DNA of 64,000 nucleotides from Aureliella helgolandensis (GTDB lineage Bacteria > Planctomycetota > Planctomycetia > Pirellulales > Pirellulaceae). Location of the stretch: NCBI RefSeq assembly GCF_007752135.1, contig NZ_CP036298.1, positions 5,580,859-5,644,858 of the forward strand. Direction: 5' to 3'. Made by a program: the position numbers and the translations under genes. The notes under the pieces are model-generated. The model saw only the letters and a program-made list of their open reading frames with translations, was not told where the DNA came from and made no database searches. Shown one piece after another: positions 16,513-27,600 of this stretch. Positions within the stretch are counted from its first letter, which is position 1. Each line of letters starts with the position of its first letter.

Positions 16513-17805
16513 TCAGTCGGATTCCGAACCTTTGCGTGACGGATTGCGCCCCCTCTGTCTGGCTCCTAAATCAATTTCCGAAGGATCCATCGGCACTGGA
16601 ACCGCAGCTTTTGCTTTTTCCTTAGCGAGCATATTCTGAACAGTGGGTGGTAGCGGATTACCCTTTTCGTACCACTCACGTGCGATTTTGATCCATCGCG
16701 AAATCGTCCCCAAATCCACTGTCACTTTGAGTTTCTTCTTGATTTCTGCGTTTGACAATTGCGACAGTGTACGGAGCAGGTATGCAGCTATTTGTTCCTT
16801 CTTGGGGGGCTTCAGTTTTTCAGGGGCCTCCTCCATCAGGGACGCATAGGTTCGGCCCGAAGTAAGATCATCCAGCGTCTGTCGCAATTCAACCACAAGT
16901 TCCTCGATCGCACTAAGGCTAGTCAGTAGGTGTGTCTCTGCCAGCCGCTTTTCCTCGTACGTTGGAGGGGGCTCATTTGCACGCAGTGGCGTGTTCAGAT
17001 GAAGCGCTACCGCCGCGCCAACAACTAGCTTACCCATTTCGGGGATTACATTCGATTTGACGTTCTCTATTCCGTCCGGCCATCGCAGCTGCAAAATGTC
17101 CACTGACTCAGGGGGCACGATTTTCTGAGACCCCCACCATTCGCGCGCGTCTACCCGATAGCGATCCCTCAGCCTCGCTGCCAGATTGATCGTCTGGAGG
17201 TGTTGACGCAGGTCTGGATTAACAGCGGGCCACTGCCGGATCTCGTGCACGGCGTTGATGGCAGCATCCAGAACCTTGGGGAGAAGGTCTGCAACCCTCA
17301 TGACATGGGCATCTTTGTGAATCGTCCCCAAAACAGAGTCGACTTCCCAGTACGAAAGCGGTCGGGGAGTCTGGGGTTCGGCGTCGTCGGCGGGAGCCGA
17401 TTCGTCGAGAAGCAAGTGCTGTAGTCGTTCCAGTACTGGAAACTGCCCTTCGATCAAAAACTCGACTGCTTCGCGATCATCTATCCGATTTCCTTTGATG
17501 TCGTCATGGCAATCAATCATTGAAGTTCGCCCTGCCGAGCGATCCAGTGGTGGGGCAGTAAACTGCAGGCGCACAAACAATCCGTTTTGGAGCTCGTAGA
17601 GCGAATCATAGTAAGTTCCATGGTGCCGATACGGCATCGGCGAGGTGGCTGTCCAGCAGCGTCTTGCGTCTCTTAGCGGCTGAAACCAACTCCCATCTTC
17701 CAGCTTGACTGCTGAACCCTCGAAACTGAATTGTTGGCTCAACGGTCGCAAACCTTCATCGCTCACTTTCATCCCTCCAGAAAAACTTATGCGCGACACC
17801 CTCAT
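16513..17805 (-). CDS. 430-aa element protein with C-terminal HTH, unknown
   Basis: 430 residues; an alternative ATG at 17772 follows GGAGG directly but with too short a spacing. The N-terminal half (to about 200) is mixed alpha/beta with no motif I can name. The middle is helical. Residues about 350-400 (SNAEIKKKLKVTVDLGTISRWI) look like a helix-turn-helix, and the C-terminus is basic (GARQRGRNPSRKG). It may be a DNA-binding initiator or partition-like protein. It is divergent from the recombinase module, with about 100 bases between them holding promoters for both sides. Confidence 0.68.
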   Translation of the reverse strand: MRVSRISFSGGMKVSDEGLRPLSQQFSFEGSAVKLEDGSWFQPLRDARRCWTATSPMPYRHHGTYYDSLYELQNGLFVRLQFTAPPLDRSAGRTSMIDCHDDIKGNRIDDREAVEFLIEGQFPVLERLQHLLLDESAPADDAEPQTPRPLSYWEVDSVLGTIHKDAHVMRVADLLPKVLDAAINAVHEIRQWPAVNPDLRQHLQTINLAARLRDRYRVDAREWWGSQKIVPPESVDILQLRWPDGIENVKSNVIPEMGKLVVGAAVALHLNTPLRANEPPPTYEEKRLAETHLLTSLSAIEELVVELRQTLDDLTSGRTYASLMEEAPEKLKPPKKEQIAAYLLRTLSQLSNAEIKKKLKVTVDLGTISRWIKIAREWYEKGNPLPPTVQNMLAKEKAKAAVPVPMDPSEIDLGARQRGRNPSRKGSESD

Positions 17806-17904
17806 CGTGCTCTGCGTATGTTAACCGGTAGGTCAAAGGGGCAAGTAGCGTCCCGACAAATCTTCGCGGCTGATCAAACGCAAAAATACAGGAATCTAAT
17901 CGCA

Positions 17905-18147
17905 ATGACGCATAAATCGTCTATGCCAGAGTTTGATCTGGATCATACGAGAACGCAGATCGCCAGCATCCTAGCCACGGGCATTATCCGCCACAGTCGG
18001 GCCAAACTCGCAGAGAGTTCCGAAATCTCGCCCCACAGCGCCGAGCCAGCGCTTGAATTTCCTGGACAGACTGCGCTCTCTGTCACCACGCGGGTTAACT
18101 CTCAGCGAAATACCCTAGGAACAGGAGAGGCACATGTTGAACATTGA
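17905..18147 (+). CDS. Small protein heading the recombinase module
   Basis: 80 residues, missed by simple calling because it sits inside a longer frame. The ATG at 17905 has AGGA about 11 bases before it. It has a recognisable motif DLDHTRTQIASILATGIIRH, then a low-complexity tail. Small genes of this type often stand before DUF2924 and recombinase genes in proteobacteria and planctomycetes. Its end overlaps the DUF2924 start by 14 bases, so translation is probably coupled. Function unknown. Confidence 0.5.
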   Translation: MTHKSSMPEFDLDHTRTQIASILATGIIRHSRAKLAESSEISPHSAEPALEFPGQTALSVTTRVNSQRNTLGTGEAHVEH

Positions 18148-18628
18148 GAAAGAGGTCGCCGCCATGGAGCGGATGACCGTCAACCAACTTCGCATTAAGT
18201 ATGCGGACGTATTTGGTGAGGGGACCAACGGTCGGAACAAAGTCTGGTTGCTCAAGCGGATTGCTTGGCGAATGCAGGCCAACGAGGAAGGTGATCTTTC
18301 CGAACGGGCTCGTAAACGGGCCTTTGAAATTGCCAACGATGCAGACCTACGGATGCTGCCACCAAGGCAATCTAAGCTATCGGTCGACTCCTCCGAGCGG
18401 ACCGTCACGAAGAAAGTCGGGATTGCTCACTCCAACGAGCTTCTGCCCGGTACCAAACTTCAGCGGATCTACAAGGGGGAAACGTTCTCGGTCACGGTGC
18501 TGGAAAGTGGATTTGAGTTCCAAGGTGAACGCTTCAAATCACTGACTGCGGTTGCCAAGGCTGTCACCGAGAAGCACTGGAACGGCTTTCACTTCTTCGG
18601 CCTGCGTCAACCAAGGAGTGCCAAATGA
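18134..18628 (+). CDS. DUF2924 protein
   Basis: 164 residues with the DUF2924 features: VNQLRIKYADVFGE (a LEM/SAP-like short helical start), NKVWLLKRIAWRMQA, then a C-terminal beta part (GTKLQRIYKGETFSVTVL and ALT-like SLTAVAKAVTEKHWNGFHFF). The SD AGGAGAGG is strong. The gene overlaps the large serine recombinase by 4 bases (ATGA). DUF2924 genes almost always precede such recombinases, so a role in integration or excision is likely, perhaps DNA binding at att sites. The biochemistry is unknown. Confidence 0.88.
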   Translation: MLNIEKEVAAMERMTVNQLRIKYADVFGEGTNGRNKVWLLKRIAWRMQANEEGDLSERARKRAFEIANDADLRMLPPRQSKLSVDSSERTVTKKVGIAHSNELLPGTKLQRIYKGETFSVTVLESGFEFQGERFKSLTAVAKAVTEKHWNGFHFFGLRQPRSAK

Positions 18629-20184
18629 GCCGCCGAACAAAAGAGAAGCCGCCTGCTAGGGACGTCGTGCGGTGTGCCATCTACACACGCAAGTCGACGG
18701 AGGAGGGACTTGAGCAGGAGTTCAATTCCCTCGATGCCCAGCGCGAGGCGGGAGAAGCGTACATCAAGAGCCAGCAGCATGAGGGCTGGGTGTGCGTGCC
18801 GGATGCGTATGATGACGGTGGATTCACCGGCGCCAATATGGAGCGTCCAGCTCTGCGACGACTGCTCTGCGACATCGAAGAAGGGAAGGTAGACTGCGTT
18901 GTGGTCTACAAGGTCGATCGACTGTCTCGCAACTTGATGGACTTCGGACGCATCATCGAAATCCTCGACCGGCACAACGTGGCGTTCGTATCGGTAACTC
19001 AATCATTTAACACTTCGACATCCATGGGGCGACTGATCCTCAACGTGCTGTTGTCGTTCGCCCAGTTCGAACGGGAGATGATTAGCGAGCGCACGCGGGA
19101 CAAGATTGCAGCCGCTCGACGCAAAGGCAAATGGTCGGGTGGCATGCCTGTGCTGGGCTACGATGTGGCGAACACGAAACTGGTGGTAGACGAATGTGAA
19201 GCAGGACGGGTGCGAGAGATCTTTCGGCTGTACCTCGATCAACAATCGCTGTTGGACGTTGCCAAGGAGATCAACGCGAAAGGCTGGCGTACCAAACGCT
19301 GGGTCACCAAGAAGTCCGAGGTGCGCGGTGGAAAGCTCTTCGACAAGGGTTCCCTGCATCGACTGCTGACCAACGTGGTCTATGTCGGCAAGCTCACTTA
19401 TAAGACTGAAGTCCATGAAGGGGAGCACGAAGCCATCGTGGACCTTGAGTCGTTCAACCAGGCTCAGGCGCTGCTTGAGCGGAATGGGAGAAGTGGTGGG
19501 CGAGAAGTCCGGAACAAGCACAATGCTCTACTACGAGGCTTGATGCACTGTGGGGCCTGCGACTGCGGCATGAGCCATTCGTACTCCAAGAAGGGTAGCA
19601 AGCTCTACAGATACTACGTCTGCCACAGGGCGCAAAAGCGGGGCTGGGAGGAGTGCCCTGCGCCGTCCCTACCGGCGGGTGAGATTGAGCGGTTCGTAGT
19701 CGACCAGATTAAGCGCATTGGCCGAGATCCTGCCTTGATTCGCACCACGTTGGCCCAGGTGCAACGACAAACGGACGAAGAACTCCGACGCCTCGCGGCC
19801 GAGAAAACGGCACTGGCCCGCGATGTGCGGCAAGACTACGTCGAGGTTGGTAGATTGGCCGGTACCGCATTGGCTGGCGATCCAAGACTGTTGGAGGTTC
19901 AAACTCGAATCCGGGAGGCTGAACGCAGGATGACCGTCATTGGGGAAGAGCTGGCATCGCTGAAATCGCAGGCCATTGATGAAAAGGACGTTGCAGCCTC
20001 CCTGGGTGAATTCGATAGCATCTGGGAAGCACTCGCACCACGGGAACAGGCCCGCGTACTGGAGCTGCTCATTGAACGAGTTACCTACGATGCCGATACC
20101 AGCACCCTGTCGATCACTTACCGACCAACCGGTATCAAGTCACTGGCCAAGCAGGGTATTGATCGAATTGAGGAAGCAGCATGA
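18625..20184 (+). CDS. Large serine recombinase (element integrase)
   Basis: 519 residues. Catalytic N-terminal resolvase domain: YTRKSTEEG with catalytic Ser24, VVVYKVDRLSRNLMDFGRII, FERE and the SERTRDKIAAARRKG E-helix. The recombinase domain follows (GYDVANTKLVVDE to about 300), then a zinc ribbon MHCGACDCGM with a second Cys set CHRAQKRGWEEC. A C-terminal coiled coil (about 380-470) starts with RQTDEELRRLAAEKTALA. All key residues are present, so it should be active. It catalyses site-specific integration and excision at attP/attB without a host factor. The att sites could not be located by eye. Confidence 0.95.
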   Translation: MSRRTKEKPPARDVVRCAIYTRKSTEEGLEQEFNSLDAQREAGEAYIKSQQHEGWVCVPDAYDDGGFTGANMERPALRRLLCDIEEGKVDCVVVYKVDRLSRNLMDFGRIIEILDRHNVAFVSVTQSFNTSTSMGRLILNVLLSFAQFEREMISERTRDKIAAARRKGKWSGGMPVLGYDVANTKLVVDECEAGRVREIFRLYLDQQSLLDVAKEINAKGWRTKRWVTKKSEVRGGKLFDKGSLHRLLTNVVYVGKLTYKTEVHEGEHEAIVDLESFNQAQALLERNGRSGGREVRNKHNALLRGLMHCGACDCGMSHSYSKKGSKLYRYYVCHRAQKRGWEECPAPSLPAGEIERFVVDQIKRIGRDPALIRTTLAQVQRQTDEELRRLAAEKTALARDVRQDYVEVGRLAGTALAGDPRLLEVQTRIREAERRMTVIGEELASLKSQAIDEKDVAASLGEFDSIWEALAPREQARVLELLIERVTYDADTSTLSITYRPTGIKSLAKQGIDRIEEAA

Positions 20185-20579
20185 TTCAAACTCAACACAA
20201 GATTCATTTCAAATCGGGCAGACGTTCGCGCAAGGAGCTGTCGGGCGGAGTCGCTACACCTCAGCCAACGGGTCGGCTGCCACGCATTACCAAATTGATG
20301 GCTCTGGCGATTCGCCTTGACCATCTCATCAAGACTGGGCAGGTCACCGACCAAGCAGAGCTGGCACGTGTGGGACATGTGTCACGGGCGCGGCTGACTC
20401 AAATTATGAATCTGCTCTACCTGGCGCCGGACATCCAAGAGGAGCTACTGCACTTGCCTGTCACAGTGAATGGACAAGATGCAATCATTGAGCGGGACCT
20501 GAGGGCGATTGCGGGGATGGTGAGTTGGAAAGAGCAGCGGGAGGCTCGGAAGCATACCGAAGCAAGGCACATTCGTTAA
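20181..20579 (+). CDS. HTH protein after the recombinase
   Basis: 132 residues, overlapping the recombinase stop by 4 bases. It has a basic N-terminus (KSGRRSRKELSGG), then a helix-turn-helix resembling the ParB/KorB type: TDQAELARVGHVSRARLTQIM followed by LAPDIQEELL. This gene commonly closes the DUF2924-recombinase module. It could be a directionality factor or a repressor of the module. DNA binding is well supported; the exact role is inferred. Confidence 0.8.
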   Translation: MIQTQHKIHFKSGRRSRKELSGGVATPQPTGRLPRITKLMALAIRLDHLIKTGQVTDQAELARVGHVSRARLTQIMNLLYLAPDIQEELLHLPVTVNGQDAIIERDLRAIAGMVSWKEQREARKHTEARHIR

Positions 20580-20915
20580 TTCTCTGACTACATTCGAAGC
20601 CACTGCTACGAGGATTTTCGCGAAGTTGCCACGTCGGCAAAACTACTGCCGAACGTCCAAACTCCACTTTCCGCTTTACGTCCTTGAAGTGGAACGAGCA
20701 ATTTCAGTGACCAATCCAGAGTTGCATACGTTGGTCTAACTTGAGACAGTTCGCGAAGCCACTAACTCGCATAGATTGAAGTGCACAAAGTTAGCCACCA
20801 ACGGACGGTTGATGCCCAATAACGGTTTGTCATGTGTCACTAGCCTGGCCCCTCCCATCGTCGAGGCTCTCGATTCGCGAATTATGTCCAAAACTCTACT
20901 GCATGAGATCTTCTA
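20580..20915. other. Gap between recombinase module and defence pair
   Basis: 336 bases between convergent genes. No gene and no clear hairpin with a T-run. This is where an element boundary or att site could lie, but no direct repeat was recognised by eye. Confidence 0.4.
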
Positions 20916-21686
20916 TCAGCTTTTGGGTTGGGGTGTTTCCTCTGCGATCGTTGAAACCGAATTCAACTGCAACTCTAAGGCTTCAACTAGAGCACCAGCC
21001 TTATTCACGAAGGCTTTAAGTCGCGATATTCGCCCCTCCAATTGCTCGCGAACTCTTTGGTTAAGGCTAGGCTCTGTGCTAAACTCATCCTCCGGGGCGA
21101 CAAGCTTGATCACAATCTCGGACGGTCCATCATCTCGGCCGGCATTCATTGCGTCCTTGACCCACTCTTTGGATTTGTCAGTAGCCAAACTTGCGGCCTG
21201 TGTTAAGCAGTGTCCAATTAGCAGTTTAGCCGAATAGTCGAGGCCGTCCGCTAATTCCAGCCAGGACTCTACTTTAGATTCCTCGGCATTTGATCCTTTG
21301 CCAGGGCGCATCTCGCGGAAATAGCGCGGGGTTTCATCTTCTGGGTCTAAGCTCGCAACAGCCCTGACAATCGGCTCCATGTCCTCAAAGGGTCGCTTGC
21401 CACTTGGCAACTCGCTGCGATGCCTCCAAAGCCTCAGAATGGCATGAAAGCAATCCTGCTTTGCTGATTCTTTGGCCTCTCCGTCTTCCGTTTCGCACCT
21501 GGTAATAAGTTCAGCTACATAGTGCGATATCCAACGACCAAGGGTATCAACTGACGGCTCTAGCCCAAGTTCATCTACGAGTTTACGCCCCAGTGTCACG
21601 ATAGCATCAGAGTGTTCTAAATTGTCCGTCTGTTCCGAGGAGGTAGAGCTTTGCTTTTGTGGGGATTCGTTCATTGTCATTTTCAA
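20916..21686 (-). CDS. 256-aa partner of the STAND ATPase, unknown
   Basis: 256 residues, acidic and helical (SDAIVTLGRKLVDELGLEPS; LDYSAKLLIGHCLTQAASLA; LNQRVREQLEGRISRLKAF). The end looks like a coiled coil. No signal peptide or membrane part. The start overlaps the 3' end of the 2093-aa ATPase gene by 80 bases (68 if the ATG at 21674 is used), an unusually long overlap that points to co-translation and a shared function. No known family recognised. It may be a regulator, adaptor or sensor part of the defence system. Confidence 0.75.
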   Translation of the reverse strand: MKMTMNESPQKQSSTSSEQTDNLEHSDAIVTLGRKLVDELGLEPSVDTLGRWISHYVAELITRCETEDGEAKESAKQDCFHAILRLWRHRSELPSGKRPFEDMEPIVRAVASLDPEDETPRYFREMRPGKGSNAEESKVESWLELADGLDYSAKLLIGHCLTQAASLATDKSKEWVKDAMNAGRDDGPSEIVIKLVAPEDEFSTEPSLNQRVREQLEGRISRLKAFVNKAGALVEALELQLNSVSTIAEETPQPKS

Positions 21687-24600
21687 GGCTGCTTTCGTAC
21701 GGTCGACGTTGACGCCGACGATCTATCTGGACCTCTATTATCAAATCACGACCAAGCCTAGCTAGCAAATCAACGACGAAGTCCAAAGTTGCTTGAAGTA
21801 GACTACCGCGTTCAGGATTGCTGCTCTCATGACGCTTTGCTTCATCGTATTGGCCCCATACTTTCGAAGCCATCACAACCGATGCTGCTGAATTCCTCCA
21901 AAATCTATCGTCTAGGTCAGCAGTAACAGACATCAAATCAACTACGAAGCGTGCAGGCGAAGGTGGAGGAAAACTGATTCCTCCGGACCAACGATCCATA
22001 CCATCCAATCCCTGGTCACGACAGTGGTCGACTACCCACCCCTTGAGTGCAAAGCCGAACTTATCGATTTCCATGTCACTTCCTGCGTTTGGGATGGCAT
22101 AGTCATAAACATTTCCCGCTGTCCCAAGTGCTCTGAGAAGTGAATGCGATTTATCTGGCGTTACCAATGCGCTGTAGACTCGATTCGACTGCTCAAACTT
22201 AGAGTCAGTAGTTGTCCATGTCCCCCACACGTTGAGCATGCCTCCAATATTCAGAGCCTCGTCAAAATCGTCCGATGTGATGCGATAGTCTGTGCCGTCA
22301 TCCTTCGTTCGATCCTGCCAAGAATACCGTGCCACTGGAACCGGATCACGTCTGTCCCAAAGCCAGCGCCCATCACCTCGCGACAAATCATGGCGGTCAA
22401 GCCTGTCTGCGAACTTGTCTATCTCCCCATACTCAGAATCGCGATATGTCGGGGTACTAGCTAGAAGATTTCCCGCGACCATCATCATGGCGTGATAGGA
22501 GTAATAAAAATGCAAGTTGTCGACTCGTGGATACGATCCGTGAGAATGAAGCGTGTGCCCTTCTTCATAAAGCCCACGTTTACTGCGCTCGTCGTCGTCC
22601 GAGCGTCCGCTTGCTTTGGAGCCGAAGGAGTTCCTGATTATCTTCAACGCTTCAGATTCGATCTCGTCTTGAGACAATGCGAATACTTCACCGATAGGTG
22701 CATACCAGTAAGGCCCAATATCGAAACCAAAGTAGAAACGATCATCGTCGCTGGTGGGAGTCTGAACTTTTGTCTTGGTTCTGCCACGGTCATAGGTCTT
22801 TGAATCGACAATGGGATAGGGGGATTGGTTGATGTTAACGAGTCGATCCTTGAGACCATTCTTGTCAGCAAGCCCCCCATTATTCATCAGCGCGAGCGCC
22901 GAGCGCGCAGCCAAAAGCCGGATTAGAACATGAGTCTGATCTTTGATCGCCCAATCCACGATTTGATCTGCAAACGGCACGAACGCTTCCGGGAACTCAG
23001 TCGCGGCGCGCGCCACGCCAATAAGGAACCATTGGAAAGCATGAAGGCCATAAAACGGTAGCCTTGCGTCGACAAAAGGAACGCCCTGCCTTTTTATTGC
23101 ATAATTGAATATATGGCTGATCAGATCCTGCCGCCCCAATGTAGCTAGCCCGAGAACCACATGCGAGCCTTCCCATCGCAGGGCGGCTTCCGGCGCAGCC
23201 ATTGATGTCCAAATGTAGCCTGCTAGCGCAACCTTTGTATCCGTGGGAGGCAATAGCTCATTCGACCATGGTCCATCCCCATCCCGATCCTCCAAGATTG
23301 GGGTTAGGAGGTGGAGACCGAAATCTAGCGTTTCAAGCGCCTCATCTTCAGATAGCTTAGTCGCAAGAAGGCCTACCAAAGAGAATAACCTGTCCGAGTT
23401 TGCTAGTGCGGACGATTGACCGACAGCATCGAGCACAGCATCGACTAATTCGCTTTCATTTATCCCTGCAAGTGTACAAGCGGTCGTGAAAGGCATTACT
23501 TCATAGTGTCGGTTTTTTGCAACATGCATGCAGTAGCGACGACAAAAGACTTTGAGAGTTGTCTCCAAAGCGAGTCGAGTAGCTGGCCGGTCCTTCCATC
23601 CGATGAGTGCAACTTCTAAAAATTCCCTTAAATGGAATAGCTCGAAATCAGGAACGTTTGCGAAAGCTTCAATGAATAAGGCCTCGGAACCAGCTGGTAC
23701 ACGCGCTATGGCTTCCTTAAAAAAGTTCTCGTGTATCCAAGGTGTTTCCATCTTTCTGAAATTTCTATAGGCCAGTACCAACCCATCAGGTTCGGCCAAA
23801 TTATGGCTGGAGAAAACAGCATCCCAAGTCCAGGCTGGCGGTGCTTGCGTGTAACTCATCAATTCTGTTGCGGCTTCGGATTCTCGACGTTGGACGACAA
23901 GCCTTTTTGCCTCTTCAAACTCAGTGATCTCATCTAAATCATTTAGTTCAATTCCATGCTTCGAGGTACACCTCATTACAGCAGAAAAGTCACCTCCACT
24001 AAACTTCATGTAGCGAAAGACGTATGCGGCTGTGTCAGCACTCTCATCTATCGACGCGCATTCCGATAACGCACTGTCGAGCAATTGATCGTATCTCCAA
24101 TTTGCACGAAATCCGATCAAAGGTAACGCATCCCGCGCACCCAACACTCCACCTTTGATGAGTTGGGTTATCGCAATAGGCAGTATACGCTCGGACGATC
24201 CGAAACCTCGGTCTCGCCAGCGGCTCAATATGGCTAAAGTAGATGCCGGACAAAGACCGCATAGTGCCTCAATAGTTGCTTCCCAATTGAAGTGCTTATC
24301 TCGGACGACATAGTCGTAAGTCAACTCGGCACAACGTGCGAAGTGGTAAGCGGTCTCTGGTGACGGACGGTCACAACGAGCAGCGCGATCCGCTAAGTCT
24401 AAAATGGAGTCCCATCGCCCCAGATTCTCGTCGCCAATCTTGCTAGCAACCTCAACAGCTTCATTAAAGAATGCAGCCGCATCTGTTCGACTCACCAGCA
24501 AAATTGAGCGGGCGGCATTGATATAGCCTTCCGATTTGCTTTCGGCATCTGCCCGCTCCTCCTTCGTGAGGTTAAATGCCTCAATCGCAAAATCGATAGC

Positions 24601-27600
24601 ATTTGCCTTGGTGCTCTCTTTTTGACCGCACAACCGAGCGAGAGTGGTCAGCGTAGGAGTAAAGAGCGGCCTTTTGAGGCCGCTCTTCCATTCAGTAAAT
24701 GCGGCGAGTGTCTTTGAATCGACTGCGTCAAGCCGGTGCAGAACGTCCAACCACAATAAAGCGATTTCATTCGATGTGTGGAAATCGTCCCGATAAGAGT
24801 CTTTTCCCGCGCTGTTAGATGCCTGGCGCGTTCGTTTGAGTTCGTCTTCCAGAGTTGCTTTCGTAACACGTCCGATTAGCGTTGAAGCCCAAAGTTGGTA
24901 CCAGGGAAGCAGTGCGCCAATGTCCTCTTGAAATTCTTGGAGATCACTTGACCTCGAATGCTGGTTCTCCTTGTCAATCTCAGCCCGCAGCTCAGAATGG
25001 GCTAAATCACGGAGTGCTAGAACCTGGTTTTGCAGGGCAGCCCGGAGACAATACGCGCGCAAAATTGGCACCCCGGCTTTGGAGAATCGCGATGCCAGAA
25101 CCCTGGGCGGATCAGCAGGCAGGTAGCGAGAAAGAATCTCGGATGCTTCGATATTGGTGCTTGTCCCAAGCTGTAGACCGGCTTCGACGATTGCCGTTAC
25201 AGCATTAAGCGCGGATTCCCGGTCATCCCAAGCATGGCCATCTGAGAGTTTGATCCGCGAGTTTGCAACTAACCGGAGGGCACGCTGCGTTACGTTGATT
25301 GGCGGCGTACACTGGACTCTTCGAAGCTCAACTGCAATTGCAAGGACTAGGCAAAGATTGTTGCCAGCGGCCTGCGCAAGAGCTTCCACTTCGTTAAAGC
25401 GCCCATGGTCGATGAGACGCCTTGTAACTAATTTGCCGACGCGGAATGCCACATCGCGTGGCCGCCAGCTTCTAAGGTTATGCGCCCCACTTTCGGGGCC
25501 GTGAATGTTGATATCGGCTAACGTAAGTTCGACGATATCCTCATCCGATACTTTTTCGTCTTCACGTTCGTTCGAGGGTAGTTGACTCCAGTTGCGCAAC
25601 CATTCATATGCCATCCGCAACCGACTTCGTGCATCGCCCAAAAGCTCTCGACGACCCGACAACAAAGAAGCTTCATAGGCGTGATGAGCCCCGATCCAGC
25701 CTGATCCGAACGTCCGGCGCGATACCAGTTCCTGAATGAGTTCCGAATCCAAAAAAGCCGCCGCTAGATCGGTGTTCGCTTGCAGAAGTCTCCGGCTCCG
25801 GTCGTCACCCGCCATCTCGCCTCCAGCTTTCAATGCCAATTTGGCTGCATCGAGATGGCGCTGAATTCGAAGGCATGCTTTCAGCGCGAACTGCAACCGC
25901 TGTAGTTCAACGTCTCGCTTTTCCAATGGACTTGTTTCAGGAAGAGCTGCAGAGGTGAGAGCGAGTTCGACTAGCTCAGAAAACCTTCCGGATTCCAGCA
26001 ATAATTGAGGTAGCACTGACGCTGCATAGGCGCTCGTCTTCGCAAGGGGAGTTAGTCCTGCGATATACCCTTCCATCTCGTCAGTCGAAGGCTTGAATTT
26101 CTCCCGAAACCACGTTTCGGCAGGCTCATCAAGAAACTGAATTGTATCACCAGCCACTAGTAGCGGACGACCAAGGTCGACAGCGAAGCTCTTTATAGCC
26201 CCCTCATCAACGCCTGACATTTGAGACAAGATCGGAATAGGGACTAATGGACGCATAACAGCCAAGCCGGCGCATAACTTATCAATCTGAACCTTTTCAA
26301 TGGGACCAATATTGTCTTTCAGTTTCGCAATGGCACCTTCCAATAAACTCCCAATGGTGTCATCCACAGTTGTGGGATTGGGGCCAAGCAGGCGCAGCGT
26401 CTCGGAAAGAGCATTATTGCGTGATAGCGCGAGTGCTTGAACACGTGGGTTGTGTGAACTTAGGCCATGAAACTCCCCAATATCGTGTTCGTTTGCCTCC
26501 GCAAATGTCTGTCGAAGGTGGGCTGCTGTTTCGTCTCGGCTGAACGGCTCCAACTCGCAACATATCGACTCTACAGGTGGATCAAGCGCGTTCTGACGAT
26601 GCGACCGGCAAAGGAAAACAAGGCGAACATTGTCTGGCACTTTGGTACGTATAAGGTCGCGGACGAATGATCGGGATTCACCAATTTCTTCTGCCGCCAT
26701 TTGCGCGTTGTCCGCAGCGTCGACCACGAGGCATAGGAGGCCATTGGCGTTGGCAAGCCTCACTTTCGTTGCGGCTTGCTTAAGCCTGTGAATAAACGCT
26801 CGCATATAGGATGAAACGTCGTCATGATCGGTGGGAATCAAGAGATGGCAAAGCCCCTTAGCTGCAAGCTCATTTGCGATTTGCACGAGGGCATCTTTGT
26901 GTCTGTGGCGATAGCCCAATGAATTGCGGTATTGGCCGTTGCCGAAGCAGTCAAACAAAATGCCCGTAGATCCGTCGGGAAGACCGCGTGAGATGCGAGT
27001 CGCGAAGACAGTCTTGCCCACTCCAGCCGAAGCATGAACGATCACCGGCGATTGTGCCTCGACAATTTTGCGAATCAGGTTTGCTTCCTGAGCACGCGGT
27101 ATTGCAGAATCGAGTATTTCGATCTGGCAATTGGCTGGAAAGAGACGGCCCTCATCGGTTTTCAATGCTCTGAGGACATCTGTCTTCGTGATAATGGGAT
27201 TGCTTTCTCCCTCAGAGAGCGCTCTTCTGGTAACAAGTTCTTTCAATTGTGTAGGAGCATCAACATCGGCACCGGGAAGATAACCGCTTACCTCCTGAAA
27301 CAGAATATTCCGCTGATCCCAGTAATCATCTTGCCTGCCTTTAAAGTGCAGCAGTTTTGAGAACGCCGTGAGCTCATCGCCGTGAAGACCAACAAAACGT
27401 TCTAGCTTGTTAAACTCATTGGGATTACGCGCGGCTACTCTCGCTGCAGCGTCAGCGACGGTGTCCGTGAAGTCCGAGCCGATGGGCCTATTGGTCACGA
27501 ACCAAAATTGGAGCTTTGCCGCGAGCCCATCAGCAGGAAATGATTGAAGCAGGTCTTTATAACGCTTTGCAAAACCTTCGACAGTCTTTTGAAGACCGCT

